Below, piece by piece: positions 44,180 through 58,011 of a DNA stretch of 64,000 bases. Position numbers and translations under genes: made by a program. Each line of letters opens with the position of its first letter. The first letter of the stretch is position 1. This DNA is from Sambucus nigra. Lineage: Eukaryota; Streptophyta; Magnoliopsida; Dipsacales; Adoxaceae. The stretch spans positions 529,587,755 through 529,651,754 of the forward strand of contig OX422215.1 in assembly GCA_949130495.1 (NCBI GenBank), written 5' to 3'. The notes beneath the pieces were generated by a model, which worked only from the letters and a program-made list of their open reading frames with translations, did not search any database and had not been told where the DNA came from.

Positions 44180-46812
44180 TATAAAGCACATGGATGAATT
44201 GACCTATTGTCACAAAACACTATCAAATAGTCACATGGATAAATGGAATGAAATTGTGACTTGGTCATCCTAAGTGTTCATCCATAAATGGTGCAAACAA
44301 AATACAAAACTCTTTTTGGATTTTTAAAAAAATTTATCTAAATTAAATCTTTTAGTATTTTTCAAAATTTGTCAAAAGAAAAAATTTATACAAAAATTAC
44401 TTGTCACAATGCTAGCAAACATAAATATCATGAAAGAAAAAACTCCCGTATGACAAACATGCGAACACAATCATCTATATGATATAGCAAGAGAAGAATC
44501 ATGTGCAAGCAAACGGGAATCACCAAGTCTACCATCTAGTGCCTTTAAAAGTGATTTCCTAACCCCAAACATATGTGAAATGATGTGTGGGGGCTTTAGG
44601 AACCACATGAACACTAGAAAAAAACTTCTTAGGACTTCTTCCAAGATCAAAACATAACCTCCCAAGGTGACCTTACCTACCACAATATGAACATGTGTAA
44701 ACGGGTGGAATAACGCCTATGGGTTGACCTTTTTTGATGTCCTTAGGAATGGTTGACCCTCTAAAACAAATAATGGTTTTTCTTTAGCAACGGAAGCATT
44801 AGGACATGAAGATCTATTACCACCACTATCAAACCTACTTGAGTCTGTTAAATTATTTTTCAACTTCAAAATTTTTTCTCAAGCAAAGAATTAGACTCTT
44901 CCAAAGACAGGGATTTCTTTTTCAAATTTTCAATTAAACTTGACAGTTTATCGCGTTCCCCCTCAATTAAAACAAACTTATCCCTAAGAATCTTTTCACG
45001 TGCCGTAAAATCATCGATTAATATTTTATCCTCGATGGCACAAACCAGAACCCAATTATTTTTTAAGACCTCCAATTCCTTCTCTAAAACTAGGACTCTC
45101 TCATCACTCTCCTTTTTGGCAATTTTTAAAGAATCAAAATCAATACACGAATTATCAAAGTGCTTATGACAAATATCACTTTGAGTTTGAAACACTTGCA
45201 AATATTCATTCTTACTTTTAAAGAGAGAATTTTCTTTTTTCAACACTTTAATTCTTTTGCAAAGTTTCAAATTCAAACTTTAAAGTTTTTAGCATGGTCA
45301 TGAACTTTAACAAACTCATCTCAATTAACACAGTCAACAACATAAGGATCCATCGATTAAAACAAATTAGGAGACGAACGCAAATAACCACAAAAAAATG
45401 CACTACAAGATCAACATAGTAAATTAGTGCAACAAGCTCTGATACCAATTTGTAAAGAGAAAATAATCCCAAAGGGTGGTTTTCACAAACTTCCAATTTC
45501 AAATCAATTTTAGTTGATTCCTAAAACATGCAACTACGCGTCAATACAAATAAGATATAGCATGCGACACAATAATTCAGGAAAAATTCCTGAAGGGAAA
45601 AACCTTTTATTTCTAGAACTTTGAAAAGTTTACAAGACCATTGACTTACATAAAACCTCATAATCGCCCACAATTGTAACACGGTGTCTTCGTCAAACCT
45701 TCAAAGCAATGGCTATAAATCTTCAGTGGTTCACGCGCAGCTATACCACAAGGACCGCAACCCAAAAAACTCCGTAGAAACTCCCTCCACAATAGCATCC
45801 AGCTCTTGGTTGTAGAGATCTCCACATAAAGGATGAACAGGAGAAAAGTAGTGTTCTTGAATACCAAAACAATTTACCAAAGCATATGGGAATTTTGTGA
45901 ATTGAAAACAAAAAGGGATTAAGCCCTAAACGAAGAAGTCAAAAGGATTCTGCAGTTTCGCAGTTTTCTGTCTTTCAAAACGCTGGGACTTCTCAATGAA
46001 AACAAAACCATTTAATGAGTATTTATACAAAATTGTACTGCCTCGGTATACGATCTCGTTCAAACGAGAAAGAGATCTCGTGAGAACGACATACGCGTGT
46101 CATTCACGTGACAATGCAATGTCGTTCCAACGACAGAGCAAAGTCGTTTGAATGACTGTTATGTCAAAAAATATTATTTTTAATGTATGCTCCAATACTT
46201 AGAAAAAATACTCATTCTCAAATTTTGACGAAAAAGTCCGCTCCAACACTTAGAAAATATTTTGTAAAAATATCCCAAAAGCTCTATGTGTATAAAGTTA
46301 AGGTATTAAAAACATAACCTTACCAAAGTAAACTTTGCGTAGTCTTTTTGATAAAGAACTTGATATTCGGATCCGTCTTTGATGCTTGAATGTTCTAGAA
46401 TTACTTACATGACCAACTTACACTTGAGCCGATATAAGCATGCACTAGAGAAACTTTTAAAGTCGCGTCAAGTTTTTAGCGCCGTTGCTGACGATTTGGT
46501 AGGCATTTAGAAAAAGACCAAAAAATCATAAAATCAAAAATTCAAAAAAATTCAAATAAAATTATATAGAATCTTTTAAATCCTTACACGCAATCTCCTC
46601 AATCCACTCCTACCAGAATTCACGCGAATCCCGTTGTTGAGTACCATCGTGATAGCCCACACCCCCAAATGCTTTACATTTTGGGGTTCCACCTGGTACA
46701 CCGCCCAACTCCATCATGAGTTCCCCGCTTAGTCACACACCTAGTGAGGCCAACGAGGAATTTGAATCGTTAAGAGAGAGCACAATATCAGATCACGTTA
46801 GTTACGGTATGG

Positions 46813-47220
46813 GTGAGGTTGAGTTACCATATCTCCTTACATGAGACCTCTTATATCCCAAGCGAACCCTCAATCTGGGATGCATTATATTCATGTATAA
46901 TGCAGGGCAATTCCGTTTTTGCATGGGTGAGTTACCAGATTCTTCCCACCTTCCCTGACTTGGAGTCAGAAAAATCATACCTCCACATCCGCGAGTTCAA
47001 AGAGGTGTGTGAAACTTTTAGCGATCAAACGTTCACCCAAAACATCAATCGTCTAAAACATTTTTCCTTCTCCCTGAAGGACAAGTCCAAGACTTGGCTA
47101 TGGTATTTGGCACCAAACTCTATAGGAACAAGGAGATATCTGCAAGCTAAGTTTATCTTGAAATTATTTCCCCTACATCGAACCAACCCCATAAAAGCTC
47201 AAATTCAAACATTTAAATAA
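46813..47220 (+). CDS. Athila-like gag (capsid part), open in copy B
   Basis: An uninterrupted stretch of 135 codons contains the plant retrotransposon gag signature. It reads REFKEVCETFSDQTFTQNIN, then FSFSLKDKSKTWLWYLAP, then FILKLFPLHRTNPIKAQIQT. In a working element this capsid region would continue into a zinc knuckle (remnant GHSMKECSTIPAYK at about 47,660-47,700). A stop at 47,218 breaks the polyprotein, so it is at best a gag fragment. Bases 46,947-46,973 are the piece missing at the EPRV insertion in copy A. Confidence 0.65.
   Translation: MRLSYHISLHETSYIPSEPSIWDALYSCIMQGNSVFAWVSYQILPTFPDLESEKSYLHIREFKEVCETFSDQTFTQNINRLKHFSFSLKDKSKTWLWYLAPNSIGTRRYLQAKFILKLFPLHRTNPIKAQIQTFK
46947..46973. 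other. Pre-integration (empty) site of the EPRV
   Basis: These 27 bases lie between sequences that flank the EPRV in copy A (left flank to 11,155, right flank from 18,671). They are absent from copy A. The insertion therefore replaced a short piece of target, as expected for end-joining and not for integrase, which would have duplicated the target. Confidence 0.85.
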
Positions 47221-47826
47221 CATGATAATGAGCCTTTAGATAAATGTTGTGATCGGTTTAACAAGTTTCTTAATATGTGACCACACCATGGATTTCATAA
47301 GTGGAGACTTATCTCCTTTATTCATCACATGCTCAAATTATGTTCCAAATAACTCGTGGAAACTATGTGCCAAGGGCAATTTATAATGTAGGATGAGGAC
47401 AATGCCAAGGCTAATCTTAAGTATGTCACCGAGACTACTTAAGTGTGTGACACATCCGATCCAATTCCCTAAACCTAGCCTTAACAAATGTCCACACTTC
47501 TTTAAGTGTCTGGACACTATCAGTTAAATAAATAAGACGACTTGAAACTTCAAATCAACCATCTTGTTAAAAGACTGGAAGATGTAGTCGAATCCCGAGG
47601 AAGAGAAACATCCATCTCCACTTGAGAAGAGATAGAGGAGATGTGCAGTATTTACGAGACGGGGCACTCAATGAAGGAATGCTCAACGATACCTGCCTAC
47701 AAAGTTATGCTTCAAGATAAAGTGGAAATAACATGAGATTTTAAGGGTAATTTTAATTACCTTCACGGGAATTCTTATAAACCTTCGTAGAACCATCCCG
47801 GTTTTAGTTGTGGATACCAACATGTT

Positions 47827-48402
47827 GTGTTGAATCCTAATTCACACATTGCCCCTCCTCCACCACCGCCTCGACATCTCAAACAAGCTACACACATGCA
47901 AGCAGTGCATCCAACAACCTATATTACCCCATCACGGAGAAATATCGAGTTTACTTTGAACCAATTTATGCAAGCTCAATCGACAACCAACGCTCAAAAT
48001 GCCAGAATGTTTGCCGAAATAAATGCGAAAATTTCTAAATTGCAATATTCCTTGAGTGTCCAAGAGAAGGGTAAGTTTCCCGCCCAGCGCCAAAAACCCC
48101 CTCATGGTCAAAACTATGTTATCTCTAACCTCGATAAGGATCAAGACCAATGTAGTGAGGTAACCACTCTATGTAGTGGGAGAGTCGTTGACTTGTCACC
48201 TCCTCCACATGACGAGCAAAATGACAAGGAGATTTCTCCCGACACAAAAGAGGCCGAAGATGTCCCTTTGAGAAAGAGTGATAATAATGACAAAGTTAGG
48301 CCCAAGGTGGTTTTAAAACTTCCCATTTCTACTCAACACCCTCAACGGTTGGTCTCGCACTCCAAAGAGACCTCCCGTGACCACGTCCTAGATGCAATCT
48401 AG
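47827..48402 (+). pseudogene. Athila-like gag C-terminal region, copy B
   Basis: An open stretch of 191 codons, the same length as in copy A. It shows PPPPPRHLKQATHMQ, then LNQFMQAQSTTNAQNARMFA, then TTLCSGRVVDLSPP. It stops at 48,402, before the protease, so the polyprotein is broken. Confidence 0.65.
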
Positions 48403-48480
48403 AAATTAAATGTTAATTTATCTTTTCTCGAGACCATAAAGAAAATTACCACTTACGCTAAGTTTCTAAAGGACTTACTC

Positions 48481-49008
48481 ATGGTGAAACATAGGTTAAA
48501 GGTAAACAAAAATATGTTCTTAGCACAGAACGTCAGTGCAGTACTGCTGAGTGACCTTCCACCAAAATTTAAAGATTCGGGTGCCCTAACCATTTCGTGC
48601 ATCATGGGGAAGGACCAAATTGAGAGAGCATCAATGGATCAAGGGGCGACTGTTAACATTCTCCCCTACTCCATCTATAAACAATTATAATTTGGGGAGC
48701 TTAAGCCCATAAAGATAACCCTCTAGTTGGCGAATCATTCTGTGAAGATACCGCCGAGGATTGCTGAGGATGTCATCATCCAAGTTGACACTTTCTACTT
48801 ACTGGTGGATTTTGACATTTGGGAAAAGGAACCCTCCTCTCTCTCGAGTAACCATGTTCCCATGATACTTGGTTTCCCATTCTTAACTACATCTAATGCA
48901 CTGATTAACACACGCAACAGGAAAATGCAACTCACATTCAGGAAACTGACTCTTGAAACAAACATCTTCAACATCAGCAAGTACGAGGGTGATGAAGGCA
49001 AATTATGA
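48481..49008 (+). pseudogene. Athila-like aspartic protease, copy B
   Basis: The protease frame reads VLLSDLPPKFKDSGALTISC, then the active-site block MDQGATVNILPYSIYKQL. A stop is at 48,688-48,690, and after another at about 48,723 it is open again with KIPPRIAEDVIIQVDTFYLL and PMILGFPFLTTSNALINTRN. Unlike copy A, no stop precedes the active site. The D-Q-G triad keeps the aspartate and glycine. Decay is less advanced than in copy A, but the frame is still broken. Confidence 0.7.
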
Positions 49009-50428
49009 GAAATGGATCTTATGGACGAGACAATACATGAGCTCGTTGAGAGGAATCACATGAGAGAGCCGTTAGGGCTGTGTTTTGTTACCTAAAGGGA
49101 GAGCGATAATTCTGACATCGAGCGAGAGTTAGAAGATGTGTGTTTAGTGACTGCAATTGAGAGAGAGAGGGTACACGGAGTCATGAATGAGAGATAGAGT
49201 CGTGATGATAGTATGAGAAAGGATTTGGAGGTCGAGCAAGAAGAGAGTTAGGGGATATGAGCCTAGAGGACTTTGAGAAAGAATTCAGGCCATTGGATGA
49301 GAGCCTCACTATTGAAGTCCAAACTTTATTGGACTCATTTAGCCACTTAGAAGAGAATGAATGGAAATATAGGATATATTAATTGCTTCTTCGTGACCAA
49401 CCACCCATGCCACTTGAGTTCTCGAATGCGATCGAGGGAAGACAAGTGTTTTGTCTGATTTAGAGCCCGACACATGTGTTTTTGAACCTCAGGGGAATCT
49501 AGGTTTAACATGTCCTTCAAATTTTTATAGAGATGTTCCCTTCAAGTCGGGACAAGTATGTTGCGATTCGATTGGGAACCACAAGGGTATCACTGACGTT
49601 ATCATTACGAACCTCAAGGTGTTCCCCTTATATATGGGGCTGATACCCACTTGTTTCGATTATTAGTTTACAATGCGAGGAAGAGGGAGACAAGGAGAGC
49701 ATCGGTCCCCGTGCGTGGGGTCGAATGAGTTTTTACAAGGGAGAGAGAGGTCATCACACCCCCTACGTGTATGGGGTGATCCATGTGTATATTAGTGAGT
49801 AAATTTAGTTTTAGGATAGTTTAGAGGTCCGTAGAGGTCACGAGTTAGGAAATTTTTGAGCACCACGTTGGGTTTCCATGCACGGGAGTGCGCACACACA
49901 TTTCGAGAATGAGGTTGAGGTGTTCCGAGTGTTTAGGGAGTCTTGATATACTTTATAGAGAAGACATTGAGGGTTAGAACACTTAGAATGGAAAAAAATA
50001 TGGCTTATTTGAAGTTTAAGGTAGCGAGTTTGGCCGAATCGCAGGCCGAACCGGTTCGCCTACACACTCGAACCGGTTCGAATGACCTGATGACAGATTC
50101 TCCCCCCAGTTGTGTTTTCCCACCAAATTCAGTCACTCTTTTCCCCTTGTCACCCGTGATCCAACACCACTGGCCCTTAAAATTAGATCATCTGTTGTGA
50201 TGTTTTGTTGCTCCTTCTTTATGTAGTTATTTTATGCTTTATCGTTTCATCATTTCAATAACTATGTAATTTATCCTTTACCGCCTTGTAATAAATTGTA
50301 GCGAAAATGAAAAATTTGCATTTTAAATATTTGGTTGTTTTATTCTTTCACTTATTATTTTTTCTTATTTATCTTTTAGTCCTTTTGATTGAGGACAATG
50401 CAAAAGTCTAAGTTATGGGGGTGAGAAG
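49009..50428 (+). other. Athila-like protease-to-LTR region, copy B
   Basis: No pol is present. Short open stretches (49,451-49,666 and 49,943-50,200) have no domain that I recognise. Two perfect CGAACCGGTTCG palindromes lie at 50,047-50,058 and 50,069-50,080. The polypurine tract precedes 50,429. Confidence 0.55.
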
Positions 50429-52397
50429 TGCATATTTCTAAAACTTTACAAATTTTTAAAATGCCCAAAAATAAAAAAGTAGAAAATTTAAAAAATTCCC
50501 CCCCCCCCCCCCACACACACAAAAAAAATGAAAATCTCCGAAAAAGTCAAATATATTTTTCTTCAAAATAAATAAAAAGTGAAATTCAAAACCTTCAAAA
50601 AGGTCGCAAAATTTTGTTTAGAGTCTCAATTTGAAAAAAATTAAGTACTAAGAAGAAATTGACCAAAGATGGAAATTAAACGAAAGTTGATTTAACGAAT
50701 AAGTGGGAAGATTAATAAACCCGGTGAGATTTGGACCCTATCATTATTTTTCGAGAAATTAAATCAATCATAGTTATAATTAACTCAATGTTCGATTTAG
50801 TTTTAATTAAGTTGTTGAAGATCTCGAATTTTTATTTTGATCAGTTACGGGAAACGAGTGAAATGTTGTCTTGAAAAATGTGCTAAAATATCTCTAAATT
50901 AATTATAATCTCGAGACGCATATAGTAAAATAATGAGTAATTCGAATATATGAAGTTAGGCCATCGTTTGTTACCCAAAAATAGTAGCCATAAAAACGTC
51001 TGAAAAAATATCCCTTTTTGCTAACCCAATTGAGCCAAATAAATTTCTCCATTTCGTTTGATAACCCCAAAAACCCATTTAGCCCGGAGTTGTGAAAATC
51101 AGAAAATTCATCTGGCAAGTCCAAATGGTGCAATGAAGAGGGGCAATAAAAAAATATAAGAAAAATGCACAACAAAAAAAAAGAAAACAAAAAAAATTAG
51201 AAAAAGAAAAGAAAAAGAGAAAAAGCCCGAAAAAGCGCCAAAGGACATAGTAAGCACAACTTTCCAACTCCGAAATTTCCTAACAATTTCTATATTTTCC
51301 AATACACCTTACAACTCGAAAAAGTCCTAACTGAGTCTGAATAAAAAAATTAATTACAGCGTGGAGATCCTTAGACACGAAAAGATAATAAAAGATATTG
51401 ATTGGTGTGAATAAGAACCGAGTTTTTTCGTATTTCGATGATGAGATCATTTCACCTCAAAAATTTCGTCTTTCAATTTTGTGTGCATGAATTTGTGTTC
51501 CACTATATTTACTCTTATAAATCACGCATACCGAGAGAAATAGCCGCATTCCGAGTGATTCATTTGTGAGTGTATCCATGAGAATTGAATCAAAATGAAT
51601 TTTTAGGAAGTAACATACTGATCAATCGATGGAAGTTAGCGGTTTAATTTTCGACTTCGCGGACACTCACTACGCTTTGAGACTATTAGATATAAATTTA
51701 AGATGACTATTTTTGAGGAATTTAAATCGAACAACTTTTGAGTATTTTAATTTTTTTTCTTTGAGTCGAAGAACGTAGGTGTTTAATAGCTTGTTGCATA
51801 CGTTAAATGCAATCGATTGTCTGCAAAAAATGTAGTCTATCCCAATAAAGTTTTTGTGAGTTCCTTAACCCATACTATTATGTCACAACCCGCCTAAAAT
51901 AATAACGGGTGGCTAGCCCTATAAAATATTAAATAAGGAGTTTCAGATGGTCCAGTCTCAACATCAACTGTTGGTACTATACAATATAGAACGAACTACC
52001 CGAAATCACATAAGCGGGATATGAAAATTTAAATAGAATGTGCAACAACCAACCAACTAACACTACTAATGAATAAAAGTAAGATGCAAACAAGAACTAT
52101 GGTAAATAAAATGCTAGAAATAAAATGAAATAAATAACTACAACAGGATGTACTAAACAAGTAGACCCGAATAAGCTGTCGGGTCACAGCCAATACAATA
52201 GCTGAAATGGAATAAATATAAACATCTATATAAATATCCCTTGGGTACCAACCCGATATACAACTTGAATTCTACCTAGAATTTTAAAGAAGTAGGAAGC
52301 GGATACATGAAACATCCCGCAACAGTCCGCACTTGTCACGGCTCCCAAGACTCTGGATAGAAAGTCATCTGGCATCCATGCCGTAGGATACCCGTGG

Positions 52398-52437
<40 letters not shown>

Positions 52438-52892
52438 AGGAGAGAAAAGTAAACGGGTCAGAGCCCCGAATGTGAAAAAATATTTATCAAGTGTGTTAAC
52501 CGTGCATAATAATTAACGGTGCACTATTTCATAATTAAAGTGAGACCGCTCTCTCGTGGAACCCCAACTCACCTCTCATCTAAAGGCGCGCACCTATTCG
52601 CGTCCTCAAGTTTTAGTTAAACTACCCCATATTATTAGGACAACCTAACTTATCATAGGCCTAGCCTATACCCACGAGAGCTACTAACCCATCATAATCC
52701 AAGGATCCACCCTTCTAATCCCACTAGGATATAATTACCAACAGTTATGCCATAGGCTTAATGGATTCCGATTTATAGTTATAATGAATTATAATTCTTA
52801 ATACGTTACCCCTATATATATAAGATTTTTTTTTAATATCATGCACATGGAATATTGGTAAAACCTCTCTGTAATCTCAAAATTTTGCTACG

Positions 52893-53115
52893 TTTCGTGC
52901 GTGGGGAGTCTCGCAAAGCGAAATCCAAACAAGGAACCGCCCCGTTACACTACTCCTGACAAGGTCAAGACCAGAGATCCGAGATGCCAGAGATACAATT
53001 ACTTCTCTCAAATCTCGACATGGCACTGCATTTCGTGCGTGAGGTGTCTCGCAAAGCGAAATCCAAACAAGGAACCACCTTGTTACACTACTCCTGTGCA
53101 ATGTCGATCCTAGAG
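52893..53115. repeat. 130-bp tandem repeat within the LARD-like LTR, third copy internally
   Basis: The block 'GTCTCGCAAAGCGAAATCC' with 'AAACAAGGAACC' starts at about 52,908 and 53,046. A related third copy lies in the internal region at about 56,130-56,180. Two copies flank an 'AGAGATCC' block. Confidence 0.8.
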
Positions 53116-54910
53116 ATCCATAATCCTTAACATACAATTTAATACTACCATTACTACGAAACTTTTATACTACAAAATGAAAAAAACTTAAAATCTCCAA
53201 TACTATCCTTGGGATGATGTAACCGAAGTATTCCTTAAATGCGATACGTCAACCCCCAAATAAATCCGGTACACCATTATCATTCAAGATGTACCCCATA
53301 GAAATACCATATCCTTTCATCTAGGATATATAAATATATATATAGGTATTTTATTCTCACCATATATATATATACATACCATCATCCATACCCATGACCA
53401 AGTGTACATACCATATAGGATGTACAATGGCCATGCACATAGAATACCCGGCTATATATAGCGCCGATAAAACTGCATCAATGCTATCATCTTCCCAGAG
53501 TCCGGCTCACGTAACAACTGGGGACCACCTGGTGGGGATCAACGACACCCACCTCGTGGTTACTCACACACACGACGTCCCGGGAAGCGGTCATAGATCC
53601 AACCGGCAATGAGACGAAACATACCCACCACGTCTCACCCCAAAATATATATATCTATATCGTATAATACACAAGGGACGACTATGACCTGGGGAATATC
53701 CACACCCTGCTCTATATGCCAGGATGCTCACCCTCTGCGCGGAAACTTCCCAATGATAGCATGAGCGGGGTATGCTTAACCACATAAGTATATATATCGC
53801 TCACATACGCAATATACATACATCCATATGATCCCATCATATGATCCAATATAATAAACCATCATATACGGTTTAAATATCCATACCATGTATGTCCACA
53901 ACATAAATATATCCATATATTCATATTCTTACATAGATATATGTACATATATTCACACATCGCTATATCATTATATATACAGACTAATTCCCGTTCATAT
54001 GTATAAGATATAAAAACCCGGCTATAAATATACATAGTCCTTAATATACAAGCCGTCACCACAATTTCCATTAAATGTACCTCGATATGTGAATACAATC
54101 CCTCACTTGAAACATATTCAATCATTTTTCCTATGATGAATAGTCTCCCAAAACCATATGTATATATATCTATACATATATATTCAACATTTGGGTTATC
54201 ACCCAAGAGTATGTGTAGGAATCCATCACTGCACATTTCATCCATATCCAAAAGTACATAATTACCTTAGTACTATTTAACCATAGGCACACACATGACT
54301 TAATAGTCTAAAACCTCAATTTATTCCAACCTCATTTCAAGTATTGGAATCTCAGTGGTCATATCCCCATGATTACGTGTAAACTAATCCTACTAGAATT
54401 TATGCTACCGCTTATTCTAGTCGATAGTACGATCCCAAAGAGTTCTCAATGCCACCTATGGTTCGAATAAGTCTCGGTAACCCTTACTCCTATTGAGTTA
54501 TCAATTGTTCCTCAGACTAAACATTTCTATCTAAGGATATGAGACCCCTCACTCTTAAAGAGTATGCAACCACTCTCTTCCATTTGGCCCCAAATTATAT
54601 CTTAACCATATCCTATCCTTATAAGGATTTGACATAAATGTCAGCCTAGAAATTTCACAACATACATGGATATTTCTTATCCAATGATTCCAAGAAGTTC
54701 CCACTATCGGATACTAAGTGAGAGACCCCCTATAAGTCACCAAAAGATATTTTTACTTTATAAGAGAGAACCCCAAATCAACAAACCCAACCAAAAAGGG
54801 CTAGAAGTCATCTTAGGAAACCCATAAAACAACCCATTAAGGAAGCCCCTAAGAATAAACTCCAAAAGAAAAGGGGGAGGAGAAATCCATGTTTTGGGCT
54901 AAAAACAGGG

Positions 54911-55031
54911 GACCGGTCGACCGGTCCCAGACCCCCGGTCGACCGCGGGTCCCAATTTTGCCTACAAGGAAATGCAGTAGGATTTTCCCTTAAGGCGCGG
55001 TCCACCGGTCCCCAGACCGCGGTCGATCGAC
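54911..55031. repeat. GGTCGACC/CCGGTC palindrome cluster
   Basis: It includes the perfect 16-bp palindrome GACCGGTCGACCGGTC (54,911-54,926). Related copies lie at about 54,936-54,948, 54,999-55,010 and 55,016-55,031. Confidence 0.85.
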
Positions 55032-55806
55032 CATACCAGTTAAGCTGACCGATTTCCCTTTCTCAGCAAACCCACGAAATTAATACCCAAATATCATCAC
55101 CAAGCCCCCAAATCTTTAACCCAATAATGTTATTAACAAGAAAACCCATCCTACATCTCATCCCAACCATTTATATGTGATTAAACCATAGAATAACATT
55201 GATTTCAAGATTTAAACCTAAAAATCTAGGTTTTGGTATTTATACCCAAAAATCCATTTCTTTACCCCACAAATTATGAAATGAAATACACAATAGCTAT
55301 TTAGCAAGATTAAACACTTGCCTCAGATTTGTAGAGGTTGGATCGTCCTCGATGTCACGGTTGGGCCGGAAATCCCCAAGCTTCTCCTCTTCTCTCTCTT
55401 CCTTTCGTCTTCTTTTCTTTCTTCTTTCTCCCTCTAGCGCTTTTCTCTCTTTCTCTCAAATGAGAAATGGCTTAATCCGTAAGCCTCGTAAATCTTTAAA
55501 ACAAAATCCCAATTTTAAATGTTAATACACACTTTAAATGACTCGTTTACTCCAATTCGAGCCAAAATAACTTAAAAACATCCCGGAGCCGAAATAAAAC
55601 CCAATGACAGTCATTTTGACTATCTCGGCCCTTCCAGGATCGATGGTACCCGCAAAAATATCATCCGGAATACTTTAAAATATTCTCTATTTTTGGGCCT
55701 CAATTCCCAAATTTTGAAATTCTCCAATTTAATTAAATTTTATTTTCCCAAAATTTAATTTCTCAGTCTCCAAAAATCTAGGGTTGTTACACACTTCCTC
55801 CCTTAT

Positions 55807-57446
55807 AAAAATTTCGTCCTCGAAATTTAAGACATGCCTAGGACCTCAATATCATCTAGTCCTCACATCAATCCTTAGGATCACTATACCGATCCTTCCG
55901 GTTCTCATGTCGAACCATACAGTTTTAAAGCAACTACTACCCAGGGCGCCCATACACCCCGTATTCGAGTTTCCACTCGTAAAATTATGATCAAGCTCCA
56001 TTAGCCTCAAATCATTATATAGCCCCCAACAATATGATCTATAACAACATACTAAATATATACATGTTAAAAAAAAATTCCCAATGGTAGAACTCTCCTC
56101 AATTCCGGACACTAGCCACCTTCGTGCGGGGGAGGTCTCGCAAGCGAAATCCAAACAAGGAACCCTCCCAATACACTACTGTGTGGCTAGGTCGGGGATT
56201 GAGATTAGTTGAACCAGGGTTAAGATTTTATAAAAAGAAGGATTTCCATATTTTTAGATATAGCCCGAGGGCCTATACAATAATGTGATATAAATATATT
56301 CCGCGTCTTTCGACACGCCAAACAAACACCTTATGTTTAAAACACAAGGCCTCAATAAATACAATATTGCTAACCAATATCTAGTTCTCAAAACTAGCGC
56401 AACTATGAGCTAAACTATCCGCTCCTCATAAATCTACCAAACTATGAACCTCAGTTAAGAAATTCCTGTACATCATATCAACACTTATATGTAAAAATAA
56501 GTTCTTCCCTCAATGGGATACTTCCCTATGACTTCGTTACGAGGTGTAACATCTCCAAAGATGCCATATAAAGGCCACACTTGCACACTTCCTCCTCTAG
56601 GAAAATTCCATACACCCTAGCGGTATAGTGGCTAGCTACTCATCACACCTCACACGCGACGTTCCCAATATCGCACAAAGCGTAACTTAAACCCAAAGAA
56701 AGGTATTCTACCTTACATTTCCGTAAATCAATGGTTTCCCCTTGTCCTAGAATCTCAACTCAGGGTCCTCAACTTCTTCCAGGACAATCATTATCCCTAG
56801 GCCTATTTCTTCACAAGAGAGACATCTTCCTCAAAACCCTTCCTAACCATAATGAAGGGCAAGGCGCGATTGCAACTGCCGAAAACTCCCTCCGTCCTAC
56901 ACGAAGGGCATTCTCCCTCATCTTAGAAGGCGATACTCCTAATATTGGGATAACTACACCAACCACACCTCGGTAAGAGTCACCAACACCAGGATTCCTA
57001 ACGAAGGTTAACAGATTCTCAATCTAAACCTCTCAAGGACTACAATACATGCCTCTCCTCGGACTTTCCTTACTAAGACCAAGATTCGCCAATCGAGTAA
57101 ATTTTCCTTTCTTACTCGACTGCCGATAAATCACCTCGAACCACTGCTAGAAATCTCCTCAATAACTCCTCCGAAATCGGGGAAAACAAATACCCCCGAT
57201 TAAAGCGTACCCAAAATATACTATTGGTATGGTACTTCTAATCTTATCCTTTCCTAGACGAAAAAATCTAGGCGACGTCTGAAACGAAACAAGAGCAACT
57301 GTTATCAGAACGCCAATCAAGTGAATATACTTCACAGAAGAAAACAACGCAGTGAACACAATAGTCCTATTTATAGGGCTTTATGTCAAGAACGTTAACG
57401 AAAGAATCCATAACTCGCACAGATCCTAAGGACTCCAGAACCTGAT
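55807..57446 (-). other. LARD-like internal region, non-coding
   Basis: 1.6 kb between polypurine tract and PBS. No gag, protease, RT or integrase motif is found on either strand. Short open stretches have no recognisable domain. Confidence 0.65.
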
Positions 57447-57458
57447 GCTCTGATACCA
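57447..57458 (-). other. LARD-like element primer binding site
   Basis: The minus-strand reading TGGTATCAGAGC starts two bases after the LTR end (TGTGACA/GA). It is complementary to initiator tRNA-Met. Confidence 0.85.
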
Positions 57459-57976
57459 TCTGTCACAACCCGCCTAAAATAATAACGGGTGGCCAGCCCT
57501 ATACTATATTAAATCAGGAGTTTCAGATGGTCCAGTCTCAACATCAACTGTCGGTACTATACAATATAGGACTAACTACCCGAAATCACATAAGAGGGAT
57601 ATGAAAATTTAAATAGAATGTGCAACAACCAACCAACTAACACTACTAATGAAGAAAAGTAAGATGCAAACAAGAACTATGGTAAATAAAATGCTAGAAA
57701 TAAAATGAAATAAATAACTTCAACAGGATGTACTAAACAAGTAGACCCGAATAAACTGTCGGGTCACAACCAATACAATAGCTGAAATGGAATAAATATA
57801 AACATCTATATAAATATCCCTTGGGTACCAACCCGATATACAACTTGAATCCTACCTAGAATTTTAAAGAAGTAGGAAGCGGCTACATGAAACATCCCGC
57901 AATAGTCCGCACCTGTCACGGCTCCCAAGACTCTGGATAGAAAGTCATCCGGCATCCTGCGGTAGGATACCTGTGG

Positions 57977-58011
<35 letters not shown>

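Larger units (their letters stand above)
38280..46395 (-). mobile_element. Copia-1, copy B (with nested Copia-2)
   Basis: The 3' LTR is 38,280-39,313, the 5' LTR 45,451-46,395 and the PBS 45,437-45,448. The gag C-terminal remnant lies at 44,471-45,380, and its coiled-coil part is open for 136 codons (44,866-45,276). The 5' LTR keeps about 236 bp lost in copy A. There is no pol. Confidence 0.7.
46396..51880 (+). mobile_element. Athila-like gag-protease element, copy B (empty EPRV site)
   Basis: LTR tail (46,396-46,471), PBS (about 46,478), gag, gag C-terminal region, protease, no pol, polypurine GGGGGTGAGAAG (50,418-50,429) and a 3' LTR start at 50,429. The LTR is interrupted at 51,881 by the LARD-like element. 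The uninterrupted gag provides the reference for the EPRV insertion in copy A. Confidence 0.75.
51881..55791 (-). repeat. LARD-like 3' LTR, 3.9 kb
   Basis: It is bounded by TGTCACAACCC at 51,881 and GGGTTGTTACA at 55,791 (plus-strand reading), so its ends are themselves nearly inverted repeats. It has no coding capacity that I can support. It contains an AT repeat (52,401-52,434), a 130-bp tandem repeat (52,893-53,115) and CCGGTC palindromes (54,911-55,031). Confidence 0.8.

Noticed and set aside
53862..54251. 129-codon minus-strand ORF in the LARD-like LTR
   Set aside because: Low-complexity Ile/Tyr/Met-rich translation of AT-rich LTR sequence. No domain, and no other evidence of coding.
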